From NCBI GenBank assembly GCA_033675265.1, contig JAUJYZ010001565.1:301001-365000 (forward strand): a stretch of DNA of 64,000 nt, in the 5' to 3' direction. Both the position numbers and the translations under genes were made by a program. Source of the DNA: Actinostola sp. cb2023. Taxonomy: Eukaryota > Cnidaria > Anthozoa > Actiniaria > Actinostolidae. Below are positions 56,390 to 64,000 of this stretch, piece by piece; within the stretch, counting starts at the first letter, position 1; each line of letters begins with the position of its first letter. A model generated the notes under the pieces. The model had not been told where the DNA came from and did not search any database. It worked only from the letters and a program-made list of their open reading frames with translations.

Positions 56390-56421
<32 letters not shown>

Positions 56422-59400
56422 GAATGAATGAATGAATGAATGAATGAATGAATGAATGAATGAATGAATGAATGAATGAATGAATGAATGAATGAACTTT
56501 AAGGAGGAGACCTCATCACACGTAGGTGTTTTTCATGAGGGACCCCCAAGAATAAAAATACACAATCAAAACATTTGAACCCAGTCTTCCAATATTTGCC
56601 ACAGACCATACAAATGGGCCAACAATAAAATCTAGCATAATTCAGCTGATACAAGAATTTCATTGGTTACCTTGCCAGTCCAGGTACGTCCAGTAAGTCC
56701 ATTAACAAGCGATTCCAACAGCTTACCAAGATGAGGTTGTTGGAGACTGGAACCTGTGAGAGAAAAATAGTACATGGCTTAGTAATCCACCAAAACCCTA
56801 TCAATATAAAAGAAACCATTGTAAAGTTAGAACCATTTGAATGAGGGTTTATCATGTAATTTCAAAACTCATCGGATAAAAAATGATTATCATAACTGGA
56901 AAGAGCTCGTTAAAATTAGTAAAAATGTGAAGTTTGGAAAAGATCGCTCCACAAATTGCAAAGATATGAATTTTCAAAAATCGAAATTTTATATGAAAAC
57001 CTTTGGAAATTACGCTTGGACGCAACTCTTGCCTCCAACAAAGGTTTTCATATAAAATTTCGATTTTTGAAAATTCATATCTTTGCAATTTGTGGAGCGA
57101 TCTTTTCCAAACTTCACATTTTTACTAATTTTAACGAGCTCTTTCCAGCTATGATAATCATTTTTTTGTCCTATGAGTTTTGAAATTATGTGATAAACCC
57201 TCATTGTTACACATTTGTAACCCTGAAGATGAGCACGTACATTGTAGCTCGAAAGCTCGGTTTACTCCCAAAATAAATTCCAGGTCGATGAAACAAGCAT
57301 TTACTTATTATGAATTACAACACGACCTACAAACAACTATTGCATTTGAATTCAAGCAAATGCATCGGAAACGAGGATATCTATATTTAGTGAAGCCCGA
57401 CTTCAAAGCGTCTAGTTAAATACACCTACAAACAACTATTGCATTTGAATTCAAGCAAATGCATGGAAACGAGGCTAGTCAGTCAAATCAAATACAAATC
57501 TTTGTAATTTCAAGTCAATAGAACTTTTTACGATTTTGTTAGTTTATTGTTGTACTCTTTAAAGATGACTGTAAGATATTAAAACTGGGGCACTTGACTC
57601 TGATTAGTCTACAAACTATTTTCAGGTATCCCAACACCTAACTATCTGTAACTTTCTTTCTACCTTATTTATTAATATTGTAAAAAAATGGTGTAAATGG
57701 AATAAAAATCTGAATCTGAAATCTGTACTGATTCTGACATTTTTGCCTTGGGTTTAAGTGGAATTCATGGTTCCACAACAACGATGAACAAACACACGAC
57801 CAATCAGCCCATTGCCAGTATTCCCAATGGAATAATTCAGGTCCCACAACAACAATGATGGAAAAACGCACGACCAATCAGCCCATTGCCAGTATTCCTA
57901 ATGGAATAATTCAGGTCCCACAACAACAATGATGAATAAACACAGGACCAATCAGCCCATTGCCAGTATTCCCAATGGAATAATTCAGGTCCCACAACAA
58001 CAATGATGAAAAAACATCACGACCAATGCCCATTGACATTTTTCCCTTGGGTTTAGGTGGAATTCATGGTTCCCAACAACAACGATGAATAAACACATGA
58101 CCAATCACACGACTGACAGCCCATTGCCAGTATTCCTAATGGAATAATTCAGGTCCCACAAACACGATTTACAGACATGTTTTGAACATTTTACAAATTA
58201 ATTGTCCCACAAACACGATTTACAGACATGTTTTGAACATTTTACAAATTTAATTGTACTAGATGGTCAGAGTGACGTCTAGCTAATAAAACCCCATATA
58301 CAATATTCTTCAATCGCGCTTTCTCCGGTGCTGATTTTTGATAAAATGTGATGGCTTGTGGGACATAGCAACAGTAACTATGGAGTTTGGGAACCATGAA
58401 CTGGATAAATAAGTGTTTTCACTCACCTAACTTAGAAGCTATACTTAATATTGTGTTGGCCGCTTGACTCTTGACTGGCCAGGCTTGTGACGATAAAGCA
58501 GGACAAGTGATCTGGACGATTTCATCAAGGTATAGACGCAAGCCTCCTTCTGTGCCTGATACATGATTGTAATGTGAATAGTACAACCATTTTAATGATA
58601 AACGTTTCATTATATATTTCTTCATTATTAAAAATATTCTCGATTCTGATTGGCTAAGACAGTCATTAATGCAATTAGACATTAATTGACATGCAATTGA
58701 ACGTTAATTTGCACTGTGGTTGCACTGCGGTGCAAACTACAAACCTTTTTGTGACTATTATTAATGAATAATCAATGAATAATCATTCAAATAGTACGAC
58801 AAAACCTACAGAGAAACCACACCGCTGGTCTTGGGGTTCAGGGGTACCCTACCATAACTTATACATGTAATTCCTAACAAGAATTATTATAGCTGTGATT
58901 GATAGTTACCTGGTGTGTTTTCTATCCATATTTCCTCCCATACTGAGTGTGAGCTTGTCAGTGATCCAGTATTATCTACAACACAGTAAGACCATAAGTA
59001 CTGTATGGTTGACAGACAATGTTTGCAGACGTTTTGAGGCTGCTGCTTTTGTTCTCTATAAAATGTGGTGTTGATTCAATACGCTCCCACATAGAGTCGT
59101 TTTCGTATGGGAAGCAGTTACGGTACGGTTCGAGTGGTGACCATGCCATGTCTAAGCATTCTGATTGGTTGAGCAATGATTTTGTGCACTGTGATTGGTT
59201 GAATGGTTTCCCACTCATATGAACATGACTCTATACTACTAATACGAAACCAACTTACCAGGTTTTTTCTCCTCATGCATGGCGAAGTAAGTGGTGGGAA
59301 GCGTCTTAGCCAGGTGTCTCTTCATGACGTCAGGGGAGTAGCGCGTCATGGACTGAAACGTATAACCGCAGGCCAGTCTGAGCCCTGGATCTGATGAACA

Positions 59401-62400
59401 ATAGAATAAGTATGTTGGTATCGTACCACAGGGAACCCAATATTACATATCTGCATGCTCTACCACAGGAAGCCCATCAAATGATACGGGCATTATATTT
59501 TCTTATGTTCAAGACTCAGAAGTAGTTGGCATGGGCTTCCTGTCCTGTGGTATAATAAAAATAAAGTATATCTGTATGGAGTTTCTTCTTACTCATCTTT
59601 TTGAATTTTACTGTTTCACTATCTTCATGCCATTAGCGTTTATCGAAAGCTTTTTTACGCAAGCTCCTAGTTGTTCATGGGAAGGAAGAGTACCCAGACA
59701 CCATAGCGTGAAACACACATAAGACAAACTAACGAAAAATGTATTACCTTCTTTTTCAAAATACCAATTCTTGATTTTCTGTATTAACTTTTCAACACTA
59801 CTGTCTTTTGCAACCTGTAAACGATTAACTTTGAAAGTAAATAGAGAGGAGAGGAGAGGAGAGGAGAGAGGAGAGGAGAGAGGAGAGAGGAGAGAGAGAG
59901 GAGAGGAGAGAGAGAGAGGAGAGGAGAGGGAGAGAGAGAGAGAGGAGAGGAGAGGAGAGAGAGAGAGAGAGGAGAGGAGAGGGAGAGAGGAGAGGAGAGG
60001 AGAGGAGAGGGGAGGGGAGGGGAGGGGAGGGGAGGGAGGGAGGGGGAGGAGAGGGGAGGGGAGGGGAGGGGAGAGGAGAGGAGAGGAGAGGAGGAGAGAG
60101 AGAGAGAGGAGAGGAGGAGGAGAGGAGAGGAGAGGAGGGGGGGAGGGGAGGGGAGGGGAGGGGAGGGGAGGGAGAGGAGAGGAGAGGGGAGGGGAGGGGA
60201 GAGGAGAGGAGAGGAGAGGAGAGGAGAGGAGAGGAGAGGAGAGGAGAGGAGAGGAGAGGAGGAGAGGAGAGGAGAGGAGAGGAGAGGAGAGGAGAGGAGA
60301 GGAGAGGAGAGGAGAGGAGAGGAGAGGAGAGGAGAGGAACTTACACACCTTGACAATATGTCCGATCGCATTTGCATATGACTTCCTGACTGATGCACTT
60401 CTATCACTAAGTCCTGACAGCAGTGAACTTAAAAGCTTTCCTTAGAGAGTAAAAACATACACACTTTACACTTGATCATAACACAAGCCTAGTAGACAGC
60501 AGTCTTACCTGCGAAACTAGAGAGTTCTTGAGGACATTGTAGACACAGGGATACCGCAAAGCTAGAGGACCCAACCTGTAGGAAAACCATCATGATTTCA
60601 GACTTTTACAAGCTGATTGAGAAGGAAGTAAACAGCCTTTTTAAGACTCTCATTTGTATGTGTTACGTTCTTGAGATACTTACCTTGGTTCCCAGTCCCA
60701 CTCCACGCCGTAGTAGATCTGAAAGCTTGGGAACGAGTTCTGGTAAAACTGTTTCATCAACATATTGGACGCACTATAAAATGCAATACAGTGTTGATTA
60801 TGAAAAATTATGATACAGATGATAATGATGATGTGGTGGCAGTGATGATGATGATGATGGCAATGATGGGGATGACAATGTTGATGATGGCAATGATGAT
60901 AATGACAATGATGATGATGATGATGATGGCAATGATGGTGATGGCAATGATGATAATGGCAATGATGGTGATGGCAATGATGATGATGGCAATGATAGGG
61001 ATGACAATGATGACAATGATGACAATGATGGTGATGGCAATGATGATGGCAATGATGATGATGGCAATGATAGGGATGACAATGATGACAATGATGACAA
61101 TGATGACAATGATGGTGATGGCAATGATGGTGATGGCAATGATGATGATGACAATGATGATGATTGTTCTCTTACCATGTTAATGGTTTCCATCATTGGA
61201 GACATCTTTGACGCAGCTATCCGTGCACTCTCAAGCTAGAGAGGAAAGATATTTAACAATATTAATCATCAGTAAACATAACGAATGAATCCTACAGGAC
61301 GCCATTTGTAAACCAGGACTTTTAGCAGATTGAGATGGTGACATGCAGACATTGACAGTTCACTTTGTTTATGACTCGCAAAGTACTTAACAATCCCCAC
61401 CTTTTCTTGCACGTCTTCATTCTTATGCAGATGAAGACTACAATAATTCATTGACTAAAAAAGGAGAAAATAATTTCATTATTTGTTTACACTTGAAGAC
61501 ATTTACAGAAATTCTCACGAACCAAGTAACAAACATATTTTATAAATTCATCTGTGCATCAAATTCAACTTTTTGGATCTCCAGTGAGATTAGACACGTT
61601 CTGTAACGCAATCAGGTGTGTAACGCAATCATCTTACCTGTGGTTCCAATTCACTGAGTGACTGTAGTAACGCAATCACCAGAACTGAGATATGTGGCTT
61701 CAGTAAAGATCCCTGAGTAAAATGATTCAATAAATGGTTGATCACGTGATACAACGACTACAATGGGTACCAGAGGTTTGCTATACTTTCTAGTCGAAGC
61801 TCTGGTAGCTAATGTATATTGTATAATGTTTATTATTGTAACTCGCATCTGAAAATTTTCGGGTTGATATTTGTGCAATATAAGTGAATAAATTATTATT
61901 ATTATTATTATTTTAAATGTAGAACATGAATAAACAAGACTCACCGCATTCTTGCTAATCTTCAAAATTGTAGACAACCTGAAAGTAAATGAACTCTTTA
62001 GAATTGAATACTAAGAGGTATAATCTAATAATCACTACTGAGGTATCTTGTGTCTTTCCCCTCCCCTTTCCTCCGGGCTTCCCTCCCCTCCCCTCCCCTA
62101 GTGCCGCTATACAGTCTAGTCCATGATCCAGCTTCGAAGATTTAAAAAAATGCCGATTCAATTCGTCCTTTTCATGTTACATTGTATTTAATTAGAGCTC
62201 TCAGTTTGCTAAACCCCACAAACTTACGCGATGGATCTGACATCCTCTACGCCACTAGCCAGTCCTCTGTCAAGGAGTGTAGGTAGAATCAGAGCTATAG
62301 CCCTCTCACCCAGCTTACCATGATTGATGTCACAAATCTGAATAGAAACCTGTCAAAAAAAACTAACTGAAGCTCATGGTAAAGTTTAGTAGTAAGCAGG

Positions 62401-63437
62401 AACTAACTGAAGCTCATGGTAAAGTTTAGTAGTAAGCAGGAACTAACTGAAGCTCATGGTAAAGTTTAGTAGTAAGCAGTCCTTGAGTGGACGTGTTAAG
62501 GTGTTTGGGGAGGAACTACACATGAGAGAAGCTATAACTTACCTTACTGAGTCGCCTACACGCAGCATCAGCAGCCTGTCGCACTGTTTCCTGAAAACAA
62601 CCCACCAAAAAGAACTAGGTTTCATATAATCCAATTAATAATACACAAGATTCCATTGATGGCCGCCATTTTGAATAATTAAATGACTTGCACACGAAAG
62701 TGAGGCTTGATCTGTTTTTCTTTACTCAATTCGCCTGACAAGACGCAGGGACTAAATCCACAGTGTTAACATGTCCAATCACAGTGCTGTGTGACTATCA
62801 CGTGACAACAATATGAATGTATATATGCATACCTTAATATCATCTCTTGTTCGTAGACATAGCTCCCACAAACGAGGCATATACTCAAGGATGTCTTCAG
62901 TGGAACGACCGCTGAGAAGATCACTTAATGCCATACAGCTACAGAATAAATAGTCATGCGTCATGTAATATAAAGATCACTTAACGCCATACAGCTACAG
63001 AATAAATAGTCACGCGTCATGTAATATAAAGATCACTTAACGCCATACAGCTACAGAATAAATAGTCACGCGTCATGTAATATAAAGATCACTTAACGCC
63101 ATACAGCTACAGAATAAATAGTCACGCATCATGTAATATAAAGATCACTTAACGCCATACAGCTACAGAATAAATAGTCACGCGTCATGTAATATAAAGA
63201 TCCTTAACGCCATACAGCTACAGAATAAATAGTCACGCGTCATGTAATATGTAGTGATCACAAAATTCATTAAAATATATAAAAACGTCACGCAATACAC
63301 CAAGAGAGTCTTTATTTACTGTGATGGGATCCCTGTACCACAGGGTACCCAAGTTACCTTGACTGTCTCACTCTCCATAAATTACTGTTCAAGTTCATAA
63401 CTAAGTCATCCAGAATTTCTTTGATGTATTTATCCAC
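48445..63437 (-). CDS. ECPAS: ECM29/ECPAS proteasome adaptor and scaffold, C-terminal part, 24 exons (5' end outside window)
   Basis: Exons (minus): 63437-63358, 62938-62833, 62590-62543, 62349-62228, 61978-61945, 61712-61638, 61454-61401, 61235-61176, 60773-60684, 60575-60509, 60440-60349, 59814-59748, 59390-59259, 58975-58910, 58555-58427, 56753-56671, 55126-55083, 54958-54910, 53993-53847, 53587-53440, 53238-53133, 51999-51875, 49448-49377, 48581-48445. All phases agree and give about 710 codons. Landmarks match animal ECM29 in order: [146 protein letters not shown]29 is a HEAT-repeat protein that tethers 20S and 19S proteasome particles and links proteasomes to membranes and motors. Human ECM29 is about 1,800 aa, so roughly the last 40% is present. 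Confidence 0.93.
48612..49236. repeat. CCAAT-containing 24/25-bp satellite, copy 2, about 25 units
   Basis: Same unit as at 43203-45405, plus a local variant (GGTAGACCAATCGACAGC, AACAAAGGGAG) duplicated once. It sits in the last ECM29 intron, and the array is 3.5 times shorter than in copy 1. Confidence 0.95.
49489..49629. mobile_element. TA-target MITE, GAGTGCAAAC family; empty site seen
   Basis: The ends GAGTGCAAACCATATGTCC and GGACATATGGTTTGCACTC are inverted, with TA on both sides. Copy 1 has AAAATAGTATTTTAG with one TA at about 45656. Same family as 25947-26087. Confidence 0.9.
49658..51248. mobile_element. AAGCCAAGTCAGAG-family foldback element, 1.6 kb; empty site seen
   Basis: It starts AAGCCAAGTCAGAGTTTAA and ends TTAAACTCTGACTTGGCTT. 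Long paired arms run from about 49680-49920 and 50500-50760, and an inner palindrome is centred near 50200. Copy 1 reads CAGGGAATTGAGAATTGG uninterrupted at about 45675. Removal leaves a possible 2-bp AT duplication. The segment 50760-51230 contains a fragment resembling the adjacent GGAT satellite, so the element has a composite right side. Confidence 0.75.
51290..51868. repeat. GGAT/GAAT satellite, copy 2
   Basis: About five 120-bp units of the same kind as 45725-47035, ending directly (7 bp) beside the donor of ECM29 exon 22. Confidence 0.9.
52080..52460. repeat. Disordered partial duplicate of the exon 22 flank mixed with satellite pieces
   Basis: The sequence around 51955-52120, including the first part of exon 22 and ATCATGAAGAAAGCAGAACC, is repeated at about 52285-52435. 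Stray GGGAGGGTA and TGCAGGG satellite pieces are spliced in. This may be a real rearrangement or an assembly error. Confidence 0.6.
52460..53085. repeat. 21-bp satellite in ECM29 intron 21, about 28 clean copies
   Basis: The unit is CTGCAGGGAGGGTAGTGAAT plus A. In ECM29 direction it reads as a pyrimidine tract ending CCCTCCCTGCAG, i.e. each unit is a 3' splice-site look-alike. As 21 is a multiple of 3 without stops, frames on both strands are open; these are not genes. Confidence 0.95.
53133..56753 (-). CDS. ECPAS: ECM29 exons 16-21 of this window
   Basis: These exons encode [34 protein letters not shown], the variable linker [34 protein letters not shown], an acidic stretch ([13 protein letters not shown]) before [14 protein letters not shown], and [15 protein letters not shown]. 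The last exon ends CAG|GCTAGT, a GC donor rather than GT. Only this donor gives a phase that fits the next exon (51999). Confidence 0.88.
54066..54885. repeat. 101-bp satellite in ECM29 intron 18, about eight copies
   Basis: CCCGCTAGTCGATCCCAC with the following GTCCCTTGGGACAAT recurs every 101 bp, with shorter variants at the right end. Short GATCCC/GGGATC palindromes occur inside. Confidence 0.9.
55324..55888. mobile_element. Foldback element, 565 bp, in ECM29 intron 16
   Basis: TTAAAGGGGGTCTAGTACG and CGTACTAGTCCCCCTTTAA are inverted, and arms of about 170 bp pair with few mismatches (for example CAATCACTGGTTAATTTTTT). GTGACGTCACTG occurs in both arms. Confidence 0.85.
56029..56494. repeat. 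(TGAA/TGGA)n tetranucleotide array
   Basis: 466 bp of TGAA, TGGA and CGAA tetramers without interruption, in ECM29 intron 16. Confidence 0.95.
56840..57205. mobile_element. Complete MITE, AATGAGGGTTTATC family
   Basis: The ends AATGAGGGTTTATCATGT and its inverse ACATAATTTC..CCCTCATT (ATGTGATAAACCCTCATT at the right) enclose two paired arms of about 150 bp around a short centre at about 57020. It is the uninterrupted relative of 7141-7891. Confidence 0.85.
57206..57420 (+). other. Retroelement-end-like remnant with CTGAAGA..GAAA hairpin
   Basis: CCTGAAGATGAGC, a 12-base loop and GCTCGAAAGCTCGG form a short hairpin resembling the conserved core of hammerhead-type motifs at ends of some retroelements. 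An extra base sits between the core and the stem. CAAACAACTATTGCATTTG occurs twice (about 57330 and 57430). Confidence 0.25.
57770..58170. repeat. 71-73-bp repeat with ACCAATCAGCCCATTGCC
   Basis: About five imperfect copies containing ACAACAACAATGATG, GACCAATCAGCCCATTGCC and CCAATGGAATAATTCAGG. It is in ECM29 intron 15. Confidence 0.85.
58145..58258. repeat. Direct duplication of a 51-bp segment
   Basis: CCCACAAACACGATTTACAG and the next 30 bp occur twice in tandem. Confidence 0.85.
58427..61235 (-). CDS. ECPAS: ECM29 exons 8-15 of this window
   Basis: These exons hold the most conserved block, from [25 protein letters not shown] to [15 protein letters not shown]. Exon 8 (61235-61176) is followed by a GAT microsatellite and exon 11 (60440-60349) by a 495-bp GA/CT array. 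Despite these, both junctions stay in phase. Confidence 0.92.
59428..59553. mobile_element. Short foldback of the CACAGG family
   Basis: TACCACAGGAAGCCCAT is inverted as ATGGGCTTCCTG..CTGTGGTA. A separate CCACAGGGAACCCAATATT precedes it. It lies in ECM29 intron 12. Confidence 0.55.
59843..60339. repeat. Polypurine/polypyrimidine array (GAGAGG)n, 495 bp
   Basis: Pure G/A on the + strand, hence pure C/T in ECM29 direction. It starts 9 bp after the exon 11 donor and ends about 28 bp before the exon 12 acceptor, filling almost the whole 534-bp intron. Mirror symmetry of such tracts favours triplex (H-DNA) formation. Confidence 0.95.
60813..61165. repeat. (GATGAT/GGCAAT)n microsatellite in ECM29 intron 8
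   Basis: Runs of ATGATG, GGCAATGATGATG and GACAATGATG follow the exon 8 donor at a distance of 10 bp. Confidence 0.95.
61401..63437 (-). CDS. ECPAS: ECM29 exons 1-7 of this window
   Basis: These exons encode [12 protein letters not shown], the ALSDLLSGR helix pair, [16 protein letters not shown], the [20 protein letters not shown] repeat, [23 protein letters not shown] and [12 protein letters not shown]. They are HEAT repeats of the middle of ECM29. Introns are short (136-565 bp). One carries a 56-bp tandem repeat that includes the exon 2 acceptor. Confidence 0.9.
62359..62480. repeat. 40-bp tandem repeat, three copies
   Basis: AACTAACTGAAGCTCATGGT plus AAAGTTTAGTAGTAAGCAGG, three times. 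Confidence 0.95.
62919..63250. repeat. 56-bp tandem repeat that includes the exon 2 acceptor of ECM29, six copies
   Basis: GATCACTTAACGCCATACAG and CTACAGAATAAATAGTCACG are part of a 56-bp unit. The first copy (62919-62974) overlaps the first 20 bases of ECM29 exon 2 and its acceptor TTCTGTAG|CTGTATGG. The other copies lie in the intron and repeat both. Confidence 0.95.
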
Positions 63438-63529
63438 CTGAAAACAAATGCAAAATTTCGAAATTCAAAATTAGTTTGATCAAAGATGATTATGTCAAAA
63501 ACAATCACCACCGATGGAGACATGCAAAA

Positions 63530-64000
63530 CACAGACAGATGGGCGAATAAATGGATAGACAAACAATCAGACGACCAATCAAACAGACAGATGGACAGAC
63601 AGACAGACGACCAATCAAACAGATAGATGGATACAGACAGACGACCAATCAAACAGATAGATGGACAGACAGACAGATGGATGAATAAATGGATAGACAA
63701 ACAATTAGATGACCAATCAAACAGACAGATGGACAGACAGACAGACAACCAATCAAACAGATAGATGGACAGGACAGACGACCCATCAAACAGACAGACA
63801 GATGGACAGATAGATGACCAATCAAACAGACAGACGAATCAAATAGATAGATGGAACGGACAGACAGACAGACGACCAATCAAACAGACAGACGAATCAA
63901 ATAGATAGATGGAACGGACAGACAGACAGACGACCAATCAAACAGACAGACAGACGGACAGATAGATAACCAATCAACCAGACAGATGGACAGACGAATA
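63530..64000. repeat. CAGA/GATA-rich satellite with GACCAATCAAACAGA
   Basis: Short (AGAC)n and (GATA)n runs alternate with GACGACCAATCAAACAG up to the window edge. Cys/Ile/Leu-rich frames across it are artefacts. Confidence 0.9.

Noticed and set aside
59608..60445. Ser/Pro/Leu and Arg/Glu/Gly frames over the GA array
   Set aside because: They come from a simple repeat. Real coding parts are only the ECM29 exons at its two sides.
60671..61205. Met/Ala/Thr-repeat frame (+) and Ser/Leu/Pro frame (-)
   Set aside because: They come from the (GAT)n microsatellite in ECM29 intron 8. The minus-strand frame begins in true exon 8 and then reads the intron until a stop.

Overview
This is animal genomic DNA. 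Genes are split by GT-AG introns, the strands are mixed, and there are no operons or ribosome binding sites. The recognisable proteins are metazoan: the end of a von Willebrand D (vitellogenin-like) protein, YIPF5, the proteasome scaffold ECM29/ECPAS, and a flavin amine-oxidase-family enzyme. The AT-rich composition, the many foldback and TA-target miniature elements and the degenerate tRNA-derived SINE fit a marine invertebrate. An anthozoan cnidarian is my best guess, but the species cannot be fixed from this window.

Layout. 0-0.8 kb: last three exons of a vWD-domain protein (+). 0.8-4.2 kb: foldback elements and intergenic DNA. 4.2-5.4 kb: single-exon ankyrin-repeat gene (+). 5.4-8.6 kb: five or more inverted-repeat elements, some nested. 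8.7-9.5 kb: YIPF5 (-), head-to-head with a two-exon multi-membrane-span protein (+, 10.0-11.3 kb). 12.0-13.9 kb: a three-level nest of elements. 14.0-33.4 kb: one long minus-strand gene for a flavin amine oxidase (COG2907-like). I reconstructed eight exons, and its introns hold separate satellite arrays with 53, 31, 55 and 46 bp units. 33.6-41.5 kb: nested foldback elements, a 70-bp satellite, a CCAAT/CRE promoter-like block, a 3.1-kb palindrome carrying a duplicated coding exon, and a tiny helix-hairpin-helix gene (-). 41.4-51.9 kb: a tandem segmental duplication. Each copy holds a small secreted-peptide gene (+), the last two exons of ECM29 (-), a CCAAT-containing satellite and a GGAT-type satellite. 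48.4-63.4 kb: the C-terminal part of ECM29 (-), 24 exons, with the 5' part beyond the right edge.

How it fits together. ECM29 and the amine oxidase were built exon by exon. At every junction the reading phase agrees, except one frame change in exon 6 of the amine oxidase. Most of the remaining DNA is tandem satellite or foldback transposon, much of it inside these two genes' introns. Several intronic satellites contain copies or look-alikes of the splice site beside which they lie. The two duplicated segments act as natural filled/empty-site controls, showing that at least three elements inserted after the duplication. Very long open frames inside the arrays are artefacts of repeat periodicity, not genes.
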